Shown piece after piece: positions 23,829 through 37,408 of a DNA stretch of 64,000 nt; position 1 is the first letter of the stretch; each line of letters begins with the position of its first letter. The notes below the pieces were generated by a model. The model was not told the origin of the DNA and searched no databases. It was given only the letters and a program-made list of their open reading frames with translations. Origin of the DNA: Porodaedalea pini (taxonomy: Eukaryota; Basidiomycota; Agaricomycetes; Hymenochaetales; Hymenochaetaceae); NCBI GenBank assembly GCA_002794775.1, contig NBAY01000021.1:310001-374000 (forward strand), written 5' to 3'. The translations under genes were made by a program, and so were the position numbers.

Positions 23829-24668
23829 TGTAGGGGTGCAGACTCTTCCAATCCGAAGGGCGATCCAGGCTAGCGCTCGTGTTTGACCCAAGGGGGACTG
23901 CGGTGACTCAGTATACCGAGAGGGACAACCTAAGTAGAGCGAGGTTCGAGATATGAAGACTTGGCGATACAGATACCTGCGGGATTCCGGTTAGACCAAG
24001 ACTCGGGTGGGTAAAATCGGCACTTGAGGCAGTGGCCGAGGGTGTTCGGTGATTGGGTGACGGAGTTCTGAGAGTCGGCGACAGAGTCAGTGTATACTGT
24101 TTTCAGAACGAGAGTCGGGCAAGTAGTGCATAGTAATGCATGTAGTAGATTGCGGTCTAGAGGTGGAGAGGGGACTGTCTGTCTTCTGTACTGTGTGTGT
24201 CTGTGTCCGTGTCTCCGTGTCTGTGTGTGTACAAACTACCGCGAATTTATACTAAACTGAAGCAGAGAAAGCGGTGCAGGACTCGGCCGAGTCTGTGTGA
24301 ACAGATGTGAAGGTGAGTCGGCGATCGGCCTGCGCACATCACGCAGCTGATCATCGTGGAGTGATATTGTAGTGCCCAACCTGCTCTCTCGTCTCCCACC
24401 ACTGCACAACTGTATCCCACGTCCTTGTCCTACTCCCCTAAGTCCTTCCACCTGTGCCCACGAGAGTCGGTCGTCCATGTGCTGATCGAGTTCGTACGAC
24501 ATCCGTCCGTCCGATCGTGTCCATACCAAGAATTAATAATAAAGAGTAGGCCGCCGATTACGAATGAATAAATGGTAATGTTCGGCAGCCGGTAAAGGGA
24601 GTCAAAGGAGTAGTGTAAGTGAGGGCAGAAAGACTCGGCCGGCGCATAGGCAATAGTTAATCGCTACA
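23829..24668 (-). repeat. LTR (5' LTR of element A)
   Basis: 840 bp, tgtaggggtgcagactc ... ttaatcgctaca. Next to it inside the element (minus strand) is CAT followed by TGGAGCCCACCGC, a plausible tRNA primer-binding site. Its outer edge abuts an internal gag sequence of a second element, not unique DNA. Confidence 0.85.
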
Positions 24669-27600
24669 TCGGGTGGTCTCGGTAGTACAAGTTCATTCGA
24701 TCCAGTAGGGAAGAGCCTTGAGGTCCCGGCGGCAGTCGTGTTCCTCCTGGCATCACAATGAATCCTTGCGCATCCAAGGCCAATAGTCGCCGGTTCAGCA
24801 ATGTGTCCCTGATTGTACAGTCCCTGAATAGGTGTGCGGTGCTGTGGCACATTGCACACGTTCGGGGTCCTGTATTCCTTACCTGCATATTTCTGACTGG
24901 AGGTGGGCCTCTCGGTGGTGCCCTGTATTCTTTGCGTGGCCGTCCGTAATCGTCGGGTTGCTGGTACTCCCGCGGTTCATTATGGGCATACAGCCGATCT
25001 CGAGTGTACCGATCCTCGTAGTCTCGCCTTCGATAATCCTCCTTCCTTTTGCCCCAGAGATCCCGTATTTCCACTTGTAAGTCCGATACCATGCGTGTGA
25101 GCAAGCTCAGTTCTGAGTCCTCTCATTTGATGGGGGTCGGTGCGTACAGTCCAGATGCTGCGGCGACATGTTGCTGAGTAAAATATGGAGGTGCTGCAGG
25201 TATCCCGAATGTTCCATACTGCGGTACTGTGTATCCTTGCTGCGCCCCAGGACCAGTTACTAGGACTCCTCCTGCTATAAGTCAGTCGAGTTCGTTGTAT
25301 AGTACCAGTATATCCCAAGGAACGCCAGCTGGGTGTCGAAAGTCAACCAACCGAAGTTGTTGTTCGAGATGCTGATTGGTGAGCTGGTTTAGACCTTCTC
25401 GATAGAACCGCTTTTGGTCTAACTCCGAAATGACTCCTTCTTGAACCAGGTATGATGTAATACGCATAAAGCTTCGATGGTATTCTCCCAGGGCAGCCGA
25501 GGACCCCTGGCAATACGCACGGAGGCCTGAATCAAATCCAGATAATTTTGGCCAGATTTGGACCTTGAGGCCTGGGCAATCCGGATAATTTTGGTCAAAA
25601 TTTGGCCGGAGGCCTGGGGAAAAATCTGGCTAAGACAGACCGCCGGATCCCTGAGGCCTGGATCAATCCGGATAACATGACCAAGTGTGAGGGCTGAGGT
25701 AATCCAGCTGGTAACTCATATATCAGAAAGCATATGTTACTGTGGGACCGCTTCTCCTTATATAGACCGCAAATCTTCGATTTATTCAGAAACAATGTCA
25801 ATTAGAAAATAAAATAAAATAAAGCTTATTTACAAGATATTGGCTGTTCTCCTATCAAAACCAATATTTTACTTCCTTTTTGGTCACACATTTACTTTGT
25901 CAAACCTTCGATCTCAAGACTCAAAAGTCCGAGTTTCATTAATTCATGTTTTATCCTCAAGCAATTAACTACAAATTCGCCCCAAATGTATATTTTCTAT
26001 CTACTTACAGCTCTAGTGAAGCCTGTCTAAATCCGGATAAAAACACCACAAAAGGGAGGCCTGGGTAAAAATCCAGACAAGTCAACCGAAATTTTTTGAA
26101 GGCCTGGGCAATCCAGATAAAACAGGCCCGCTAGGGCCCGAAAAAATCTGGATAAAAGACCCCCCTCCTCAGACAGGCCTCAATTGGTATTGCCAGGGGT
26201 CCTGGCAGCCGTGCTCATCAGAACCTTGTTGGAATTCTCGGCGACGAAATTGATTAGATCTCCGTAAGTGTATCTTATCGTTGCCGCCGGATAGAAGCCT
26301 AGGGCGGCTGTTTTGAATGACGCGAAATCATTTTGTCGTGCCTGTGGGAGAGTCAACCATAGTAATTCCTCGCGTACCAGTGTGTAGTAACGTGCCCAAT
26401 TGATTTTCTGTAGATCGGTGATTCCTGCATTCGATCCTAAGATGTTAACCTCTTCGAAGAATCGTGGGATCCCTTCTGGTTCTGCATCGGTGTTCATTGC
26501 TGGTGCTCATTTGTCGTGTCTGTTTGGCATTGTCGCTCCTGGAACTGGAGGATTTGGTCCGGTGATCGGGAGATTTCTAGACTCGGCGAGGTCTGGAAGA
26601 GGATTGGCTACGTTGGGTATGGGTTGCGTTGGTGGTGCCATTGGTGGGGCTTGTGAAGGTCCTTGGCTCGATCCTTGTGTGGTAGAATTAGCCATGACTG
26701 CTCTGACTATTGGTGGCGCCACGATATGGAGAGTCGGCGGAGCCGGTGTGGGTATGTGTGAGGGTGGAGTCGGCTGTTCCGGAGTCGAAGGGCAAGTTTC
26801 CGGGTATGGGTCTGTGATCATTGATATCGCAATAGGTATCGATCCTTCTGGAGTTGGTGGCGGCGGTGGCGGGACTAGTTCTTCCTCCGATGTTTCGGAC
26901 TGATTCTGTGGTGATTCCGGGGTTGATTGTTCTTCTTGGTCGGGGGTAGGATCCTCAGGTTCGGAGTTTCATTCTGTTGGTACTTCTATTGGTCCTCCTG
27001 TTTGAATCAGAGGTTCGTCGATCCGTCTTCTGATGGCTTGTCTGCCCCAATTAAGTGGTGACCCTGGTCTTGTGGGTGACAATGATCTGAGTGATTGGTT
27101 TCAATATGGTGTTGCCGATTCTCGTGGTCCTGGCGATACCAGTCTCCTGACCACTTCTTCAGATCTGGAGCGACTTTGTTCCCTTGTTGGACTCCTGTAT
27201 CCTTCGAGGCCTGGGTTCCTTTCCTCGCTTTCGGGTGTTCCCCTGGGTCTTTGTATCCGCTGACTGAGTGGAGTACTGGCGATGCTGAAATGCGACCTGT
27301 TGCTGGTTACAAAGCTTCCTGGGATACGAAGTGATATCGGTGTTTCGATGAGATCAGGTAGGATCCTTCTAGGTTCGACTGGTTGTCCTCGTTCTTGAGT
27401 GAGTTCTGGTTCGGTTACTGAGGGTGGCTGTTGTTGCTCGGTGTCTTGAAGTGTGTTTTCTGGGTTGGTGGTTCCAGATCAGCAAAAAGGTGACGAGGAT
27501 GCTTCTCTGGGAATGTGTAAGATTCGAGGGGTGGCTGTGGTTGGTGGGCATCCTCTTGGTCTTCCTCGGCCTTGTCCTCTGGGTGGTGGTGGTGGGTTGC

Positions 27601-27710
27601 TTGGTTCTTCCTGAACCTTTGCTTGTATGCGCATAGAGCGCCGAGGAGCTTCAGACGTTGACCTGATACTTAGGCGAGGCACCTTGTCCCCCTCACGGTG
27701 GGCTCCAATG
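24669..27710 (-). pseudogene. Truncated second gag copy (element B)
   Basis: Homologous to 21497-23828 of element A: same Arg/Pro leader, capsid-like region, TGA after the LYNELD motif (25282-25284) and CCHC knuckle. It stops abruptly at 24669, within the part that follows the CCHC knuckle, where the LTR of element A begins. The frame has extra disruptions (for example near 26510 and 26890-26970) and is split by a 704-bp insertion at 25500-26203. Its protease, pol and 3' end are absent; I found no remainder on the far side of element A at 10161. Confidence 0.8.
25500..26203. mobile_element. Non-autonomous DNA transposon (MITE), 704 bp, 8-bp target duplication
   Basis: Terminal inverted repeats AGGACCCCTGGCAATAC (25500-25516) and its complement ending at 26203. 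The target duplication ggcagccg is at 25492-25499 and 26204-26211, and the uninterrupted target is visible in element A near 22320-22330. No coding capacity. Several subterminal copies of a GGCCTGGGCAATCC-GGATAA-type motif in both halves look like transposase-binding repeats. The 8-bp duplication suggests a hAT-like or KDZ/Zisupton-type source, which I cannot decide. Confidence 0.9.
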
Positions 27711-28561
27711 TGTAGGGGTGCAGACTCTTCTAATCTGAAGGGCAATTCGGGCTACAGCTCGTGATCGACCCAAGGGGGACTGCGGTGACTCGGTATACTG
27801 AGAGGGACAACCTAAGTAGAGCAAGGTTCAAGATATGAAGACTCGGCGATATGGATACCTGCGGGATTCCAGTTGGACCAAGACTCGGACGGGTAGAATC
27901 AGCACTTGAGGCAGCGGCCGAGGGCGTTCGGTGATTGGGTGACAGAGTTCTGAGAGTCGGTGACAGAGTCGGTGTACACTGTTTTCAGAATGAGAGTTGG
28001 GCGAGTAGTGCGTAGTAATGCATGTAGTAGATTGCGGTCTAGAGGTGGAGAGGGGACTGTCTGTCTCTGTACTTGTCTCGTATCTCCCTGTCTCTGTCCC
28101 TCTATGTCTGTGTATATCTATCTACAAACTACTGTGAATTTATACTAAACTGAAGCAGAGAAAGCGGTGCAAGACTCGGCCGAGTTTGTGTGAACAGATG
28201 TGAAGGTGAGTTGATGATCGGCCTGCGCACATCACGCAGCCGATCGTCGTGGAGTGATGTTATAGTGCCCAACCTGCTCTCTCGTCTCCCACCACTGCAC
28301 ACCTGTATCCCACGTCCTTGTCCTACTCACCTAAATCCTTCCACCTGTGCCCACGAGAGTCGGTCGTCCATGTGCTGATCGAGTTCGTGCGACATCCATC
28401 CGTCCGATCGTGTCCATACCAAGAATTAATAATAAAGAGTCGGCCGCCGATTATGAATGAATAAATGGTAATGTTCGGCGGCCGGTAAAGGGAGTCAAAG
28501 GAGTAGTGTAATTGAAGGGAGAAAGACTCGGCCGGCGCGTAGGCGATGGTTAATCGCTACA
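27711..28561 (-). repeat. LTR (5' LTR of element B)
   Basis: 851 bp, tgtaggggtgcagactc ... ttaatcgctaca. Its last base is immediately followed by the first base of the large palindrome's left arm (28562). Confidence 0.85.
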
Positions 28562-29171
28562 CCTCATGCTTCTTTTGCGCGACATATTTGCTATCCACAC
28601 CATTTATTGCAAGCTGCTGCGAGTCCGCACTAAGAACAGGATCCCACGTTCATTTAGCATGGTCGCTCATGCTGCGGCGTAATGGTACACGTATCATTGA
28701 TCTGCACGCGTTTTACCATCAGGTTCGCACCTCAAGTTCATGTTACTGCATACTCATCACGCATATGCACCTAGGATGACTATATTTGCGATGCTCCTTA
28801 GCATCAGATCCGTCCCTATATTTAATGGAACACAGTTTACTGTGTTCTACACAGATATCACAAGACCTGAGATCTATACAGGAGGCAAGAGTTCGATTTG
28901 ATTTTCAAAAGGGATCCTTCAGAGTGAGTCGATATCTCTTTAAAGATACCGGTTCTTCTGTTCAACTGAGCTGCTTGCTATTCTTTCGGTTTCTAAACAT
29001 ACTTTTTTCAAATGCAAGTTTGTCCCTCCCCGAACGACACTGCTAAAACTACGCATCACAAGACCTGCAAATTGCCTAAGTACAGAGACGCTACTTTGTC
29101 TACAATCCAATCTCCCCGCATTATCCTCTGACACTGCTGGACGCCATTTCACGATCAAGCTCCTATTAGAC

Positions 29172-31254
<2,083 letters not shown>

Positions 31255-31976
31255 CGGAAATGTATAAATACTGTGGACCTCGCTACTTGATCGTATAATG
31301 GCAAGGACTTTTCCTCGTTGACACTTGCTCTCGAAAGTCTCAAAATAGCAAAATCAATGGCAGAGTGAAAATAATAAGGATAATAATAATAATAATGTGC
31401 GGGCACCTCGGAACTTAATTTCGGAATGGTGTCCTTACCTAAAGCGCGGTTGATGGATTGTAAATCGATAGGTCTTTTTCGCACCGAAGCGTATCTACAG
31501 TCAGTTGCGTCGGGTGCATGATCTTCGCAGTGCACCTTTCGGCGCCTCGGACTATCTTCGTGCATGAAGGTCAGGTGTCTTCGACGATTAAAATATGCAT
31601 AGGAACAAACAGACTATGTGGGTCTTCAAACAGAACCCAGTAATTCCTGATCAATATGGCGAAACCTTTTTTTATAGCCAACATAAAATAACGGCTATCC
31701 ACGCATCTCAATTTATCAGAGACGTCTAACGGTTTAGATGACCGATGGTACACCCACCAATGAGCTGCAGGTCTCAGAGCTTCCTAAGTCAAATCCGACG
31801 GTACCCGGAGTTCCCCTCAACCTATTGTAGACTAGGCTTCAAATGATAATCTGGCGATGTTCTGTTGCAGTAACTGTCCTGTGCGCCACGTTGTGAGAGC
31901 CTGATACAAGACCTGGTCCACAAATTCATAAACCGGAATGCAGGTGCACACTCGCGTCCTTCATTGATAAGTATTA
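31255..31976. other. Intergenic between halogenase and YCII gene
   Basis: No gene. Contains a short TAA microsatellite at about 31377-31395. Plausible promoter region of the YCII gene. Confidence 0.5.
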
Positions 31977-32429
31977 ATGTTGACGACTCCGCCTCCGCTC
32001 CAATTCCTGGTTTACGCACCCGATCAGTTGGACGAGGACTGTATCCAGCGTCGCATCGCTACCAGGTCCGAGCATCTTGAGAAAGCTAAGCAGCTCATAG
32101 CCAAAGGAATCATCAGTAGGCACATGTCTACTGCACAGCTATCGCTTCAGACCATTGAAACTCTTCTACTCAACAGAGACTGGGGGTGCTTTGCTCAGTC
32201 CTGAGGCCCTCCTCAATACGTCTGATCATAAGATGGTCGCATCGATGATGATTATTGAAACAACGTCTCTCGAAGAGGCCAGAAAAGTTGTTGAAGGTGA
32301 CATATACTATACCGGCGACGTGGTAAGTCTGCTTTCCGTTCTGGAAGATTATCTTCTGAGTCGGAATAATTTTTGTAGTGGGATCGAGAGCGTATTGTGA
32401 TTTTGCCCTTCGCCTCGCCTCCGCTTTGA
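31977..32429 (+). CDS. YCII-domain small protein, left copy
   Basis: Three exons (introns 32116-32176 and 32323-32378), 111 residues: MLTTPPPLQFLVYAPDQLDE at the start, RSEHLEKAKQLIAKG with the family's conserved His, KTGGALLSP, KMVASMMIIETTSLEEARK, and GDIYYTGDVWDRERIVILPF with the conserved Asp. This is the full ferredoxin-like YCII/YciI fold. Most YCII proteins have no known role. One characterised member, TftG, removes chloride from chlorinated hydroxyhydroquinone, which is suggestive beside a halogenase but does not establish function. In the right arm the two extra bases upstream create an alternative ATG five codons earlier. Confidence 0.88.
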
Positions 32430-33264
32430 AATCTGAGGATACTTATCATATTGTAAATTTCAAACTAAAAATGCAAAAATAAACCGAGGGCATGGCGTGG
32501 CTTGTTGGAAGAGATAATTTCCATTAAGAAAGGGATTGGCTCGAAAGGAAATAGGAGAAGGGTGCATGAAAGGCCAAAGCCAAGACTGATAAGCTTTGTA
32601 GCGGCTGTGACGCGGATAATGAGTCAGTCGAGTGACTTTAATTGCCTTCAAAAATTAATATATCTAGGACACGATATAGAGAAATGCTTCCTACTTAGGT
32701 AAGTAGGTAGGTATGTGATCCTCGGTTTAAACGAGATAGATCGAAATCATCAAAAGCCTCGGGCTTACACGAGTCCGGCAATGAACATCTGCAAGTTATG
32801 GAACGGCGATGTCGGAAAAGGCGATCAGCTTCTTGGATTATTCATATTCGGGTGCTATGTTCAGATGAATCATGAGAGAATGTTGTATTTCAAAGGATGC
32901 CTTTAATCACCGAGAAACTGTTTATTCTTATTGAGCGGTAGGAATTGAGCTAGGACCGCGACTGATGGAGGTACGGTACACGAACTACCATTTCTTCCGC
33001 AAAGGAAGTATCTAGTCCAGGATATGGCTGTTCTGTAACTTCTCGAAACAGTCAGATTTCTGGTGGTGCTTGATGTGAACAGGTGTCCAGATGAGTTGCC
33101 CGTCAACTTGATATCTGCAAGAAGAAAGATTTAGGTGTTAGCAACTGTGTATGGTCATCGGTGGGCCGTATTCGTACTTGGCGTGTTACATTTATTAGCA
33201 TTGAGTAGAGTGGGGCATTGAGAAAAGAGGGAACTTCATTGGCCTCACCCTAGTCATCCATACT
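32430..33264. other. Intergenic between YCII and methyltransferase genes
   Basis: No gene recognised. Two arm differences fall here (near 32669 and 32890), both at CpG positions in one arm. Confidence 0.5.
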
Positions 33265-34259
33265 ATGTCTCCTCTCGCCATTTCTGAGCAGTCCACTACT
33301 AGACAGAAACCGACTCCTATACTCCACGTCCCACGCATCTTTAACAGCTACCCTGGAGCTAACTATCTTCTGCCAGCAGACGAGCCAGAAATTGGAAGGT
33401 CGCATTTATTCATCTTTGAATTGTGCAAATTACTGAATCTCATCAGGTTGAAACTCCAACATGAAGTTCTCAAGGCTGCTTTTGACGGCATGACTCTTCT
33501 AGCGCCTTTCGAGACACAGGGAAGCTACTTTGTCCTCGACTCAGGTGTTGGATCAGGTGCGACAAAACGTGCCCTATGTGTCCCATTTCTCTGATAAGCT
33601 GGATGGTGGCAGCGGCTTGGTTGATGGATATGGCTTCGCAGTTGTCCCCTTCAGTCATCTTACACGGCATAGATATCGAGAATCGTCTCTTTCCACCCTA
33701 TCCGCCGGTGAACATGTCGTTTTCCATCAATTCAGTCGTGACTCTTCCGAGAGAGTGGGAGAACAAGTTTGATTTCGTCCACCAGCGTCTTCTCATTGCA
33801 GCGCTTAGACACTCTGAGTGGATGCAGGGCCTATCCCAGATGTACCGCGTCCTTCGTCCTGGAGGTTGGATACAGCTCGGCGAGGTCGGTATTTGGCACG
33901 CTGGTCCCGTTACCGAGAAGCATGCACACATGCTTCATGCGCTCTTCGAGTCCCGCGACCTACTGCTCGAGGTCAGCTCCGAGCTACCTGCACTGTTGAA
34001 ACAGGCGAGGTTCGAAAACATCCGGATTCAGACGCGGTCTATTCCATTAGGGATCTGGGCAGGCCAGTTCGGCGCTGATGCTCGTGACAATTTCATTGGC
34101 GTCTTTCGTGGCATGAAAACACCGATTTTGAGTTCAGGTGGTTTGGGCTACGTCCACACGGAAGGAGAGTTCGATCGTCTCATCGATGACCTGGAAAAAG
34201 AGTGGAACGAAACAATGGGTGCTGAGATCGAATTTCACATATTTTATGCGCAGAAATAG
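33265..34259 (+). CDS. SAM-dependent methyltransferase, left copy
   Basis: Three exons (introns 33399-33446 and 33557-33612), 296 residues. SAM-binding motif I is LDSGVGSAAWLMDMA after splicing. It is followed by ILHGIDIENRLFP (acidic residue of motif II), FDFVHQRLLIAAL, and LRPGGWIQLGE (motif III). The C-terminal half (FGADARDNFIGVFRGM) matches fungal small-molecule methyltransferases of the UbiE/LaeA-like class. It is the third gene of the trio and probably O- or N-methylates the pathway product. Val in SPSVILHG is Ala in the right copy (33655), and His in EKHAHMLH is Arg (33928). A diverged, broken paralogue lies at 61020-62033. Confidence 0.9.
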
Positions 34260-34597
34260 AGGTGCATTGTTAGCTACGAGCAACTTCTGGGTACCATGAA
34301 ATTTGTTCTTACATGTCACTGTACAAATATGTCGAGGCATCTTCGTTGGTTTTGTTTGGTTGAAAATGCATATCTAGTTCGACTCCTGCCTGCGATACAA
34401 GGAGGAACACTTGGTGCGTAGTTATGACTCAAAAAGAATACTTCCGAACAGACAGCCGTAGTTCGCGCTTTGTTTTCATACAACAGATATTTGACTACTG
34501 CCCTTTTCAGAAGTATTGTCCCACATCAAATTCATGTGGTTTTGACGCGTCTTGCGGCATAACTGCCGAAATTCGAGTAAATGTCGATTTACTGTGT
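34260..34597. other. 3' flank of methyltransferase and edge of foldback
   Basis: No gene. A 25-bp block beginning tactgccctttt at about 34498 repeats in direct orientation at about 34622 and inverted at about 35675-35699. Confidence 0.45.
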
Positions 34598-35725
34598 CAA
34601 TTCCTCACGATACATGTTCATTACTGCCCTTTTCAGAAGTATTGTCACACATGATTTCACTGATTTTCGTGCCACAAGAGCCTCAAAACACAAACATTTT
34701 CATATCTCAACCAAAAGTTGACCTTTTTGCGTCATCTAAGTTGATAAATTCATTTTTTAATCTCATCTTTCATATTTCAACAAGAGTGATAAGAAATAGT
34801 CAAAATTTGAGTCTGAAACAGCAAAAATGCTGTTTTTGAACCCATTTCCATTGTTCATTTTTTCCTGCACTCAGATTTCACTGTACAGTGCTCCAGACCA
34901 GCCCAGAATTCCAGTATTAGTCTATTATGAATTTACAGACTGATTTTGAGATGTATTGTGAGGTAGATGTGCTCAATTGGTGCATGCCTAAAACACACAA
35001 ATCCCCTCTGTTTCTGCAAGCCCCCCAGCCCCCAGGAAAAATTCTTCTCAACTAATTTCATGCATGTAAATTCATTCAAAGTGTATTGGAACAGATTTGA
35101 GCAGCATCCATGGATACAGGCTTGCTTCATGAATCAGGGATATGTTCACAAGAATAGTGCATACAGTCAGAATCTGGTACTCAATTCAGCTCACTGGTTG
35201 ATGCTAGAGCCATAGATGCTGCTCAAATCTGTTCCAATACACTTTGAATGAATTTACATGCATGAAATTAGTTGAGAAGAATTTTTCCTGGGGGCTGGGG
35301 GGCTTGCAGAGACAGAGGGGATTTGTGTGTTTTAGGCATGCACCAATTGAGCACATCTACCTCACAATACATCTCAAAATCAGTCTGTAAATTCATAATA
35401 GACTAATACTGGAATTCTGGGCTGGTCTGGAGCACTGTACAGTGAAATCTGAGTGCAGGAAAAAATGAACAATGGAAATGGGTTCAAAAACAGCATTTTT
35501 GCTGTTTCAGACTCAAATTTTGACTATTTCTTATCACTCTTGTTGAAATATGAAAGATGAGATTAAAAAATGAATTTATCAACTTAGATGACGCAAAAAG
35601 GTCAACTTTTGGTTGAGATATGAAAATGTTTGTGTTTTGAGGCTCTTGTGGCACGAAAATCAGTGAAATCATGTGTGACAATACTTCTGAAAAGGGCAGT
35701 AATGAACATGTATCGTGAGGAATTG
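34598..35725. repeat. Foldback (hairpin) element, left arm copy
   Basis: Inverted repeat of 517-bp arms (34598-35114 and 35209-35725) around a 94-bp loop. The arms are nearly identical, with a few mismatches (gtttctgc versus gtctctgc). No coding capacity. It ends exactly where the transposon terminal repeat begins. The same unit sits mirror-imaged in the right arm, so the 517-bp unit occurs four times in the window. Confidence 0.9.
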
Positions 35726-36946
35726 CACCTAATGTATGTACAGTTTAGTACCTAATTAGGGGTGGTCAAGGGGGTCATGACCACCCCTAGTTAGGTACCT
35801 TTTCAGTTGTTCCCTCATACTGGCGTGAAAACTGAGCTCAATTTTGGAGCTTACAGAGCTTACCTACCAGGGAGCTGGGCACCAGTTACTAGGGAGGACC
35901 GGTCACCGGGGATGCACATCACCTTGCCAAATCAGGCCTCGCCGCGTCTTTACTCATCAGACATGTTGATCAAATGACGACACGCGTCATTGATCACCCC
36001 AAGCTCACTGTTCCCCACAGTGAGCTCAACTAACTCACTCAATTCCTGACCATTTTTTGTCATTTTTGTTGTTATGTGTAGCTATGATTAAGTAGATGCC
36101 ATATATGTAAAGTAAAAAATTAGAAAGTGAATAAAATAATTGTTTTACTGACTCGAACTGTGCCCATCAAAGAAATACCATATAAAGCATAGTTTGGTTG
36201 ATATTTATATGACGTCAGAACAGGCACGAAGGAATCCCAGGTACCGGCTACATGAGCTGCCGGTTCCCCGAGGACGCGCATCCCACGTGCATCGATCAAA
36301 TATTACCCCACATTGTCGAACACCCCGAGCTCATTGTCACGCACGATGAGCTCGACGATCTCACTTGTTTCTGGCCCGTTTCTCTTGCTCTCTTCTGATT
36401 AATTAATATAAAATCATGTACATTATTATAATACAGCTATAAAAATTTTACATGTTCTACTTTACTGACAAAAGCAACTCGGCTGCATGCCAACACTCCC
36501 AAACCAAGCTTCTGTCCAGCACACTTCATGTCCACCACCTCGCTCAAGATTGCTTGGAATGCCATCCTACAGGCTTTTAGAATCGGCCTTGCCTGTCCTC
36601 GCGTCATCAGTACATGAGGACATATGCGAGCAATTCCAAGTCATTGCAGCACACTTGCTCTTCGTGAGATGAGCGGCTCACCAATGCCATCATATAGGCC
36701 TCCAGTCATCAGTACATGAGGACATATGTGAGTGATTCTAAGTGATAGCAGCATCAGCTTGACCAAGAGATGAGACAGGTCGGTTCTCTTGCATAAATTC
36801 GAGACTTGACAAGGAGCTCAGAGGGTCGTCTGCAGGTCGATATCCCTACGAATAAGGCTCAGGACAGAGGTGAAGAACTTGCGACAAATGGAGATGTCAA
36901 GAATGCAAAGGTTCTGGCACAAGAGGTTGTCAGAAGCCACAAGCAG
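35726..36946. repeat. Terminal inverted repeat of the KDZ element, left
   Basis: 1221 bp, matching 47148-48368 in inverse orientation without indels. The first 80 bp include a hairpin centred near 35773. It contains a degenerate tandem pair (about 35880-36190 and 36225-36480) sharing gatcaaat..., acaccccgagctca-type and gagctcgac-type blocks, and a second direct repeat around gtcatcagtacatgagg (near 36605 and 36708). These look like subterminal binding repeats. Confidence 0.85.
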
Positions 36947-37408
36947 AAGGACCAGATGTCTGTGTGCAAGGCACGCCTTGGGTCTATCAACAATCAGCCA
37001 GCACAACATACTTTCCATTCACGTGATGTAGACACAACAGCGAGCTCGCCACTTCGCTATGTTATTTGACTGTGCCCTGCTTGTGCAGTATCCAATCAGT
37101 ACTATTATGCAACAAAGAACCTTTACAAAAAACTAAACTACACGTGAAGCAACAAGAAATAAGAAGCAACAAGAAATGAACATGAAAATAATGCACCCAA
37201 GTAGCACAATGACAAGAAGCGAGTTCGACAAGATGACGAGCAACACATATTATATATGCATTCACGACATTGAGAATAAATATCAAGAAATGTCAAGAAA
37301 CTAGTCAAGAGAAGAGCCGCTTCATACCATGACAAGAAATGGACCGCCAAGATGCATTTAGATGACGCAGTAGCCACTGTCAATGTGCTGCTTGATGCCC
37401 GTGATGAA

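Larger units (their letters stand above)
10162..24668 (-). mobile_element. Ty3/gypsy LTR retrotransposon, 14.5 kb, with extra genes (element A)
   Basis: Related LTRs bound the element, each starting TGTA and ending TACA: 10162-10991 and 23829-24668. In minus-strand order it has gag, a CCHC zinc finger, aspartic protease, reverse transcriptase, RNase H, an H2C2 zinc-binding domain and integrase, which is the Ty3/gypsy order. About 6 kb beyond integrase holds a minus-strand coiled-coil gene and a plus-strand gene. A primer-binding-like site beginning TGGAGCCC lies 3 nt inside the upstream LTR (about 23812-23825). Both coding halves carry in-frame TGA codons, so this copy is inactive by itself. 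Flanking 5-mers (accat at 10157-10161; tcggg at 24669-24673) do not match, so no target duplication is visible. The LTRs are roughly 90% alike over the part I compared, so it is not a recent insertion. Confidence 0.85.

Noticed and set aside
35726..36946. CRISPR-like array from the direct repeats
   Set aside because: Only two degenerate copies with no regular spacing, in a eukaryotic transposon end.
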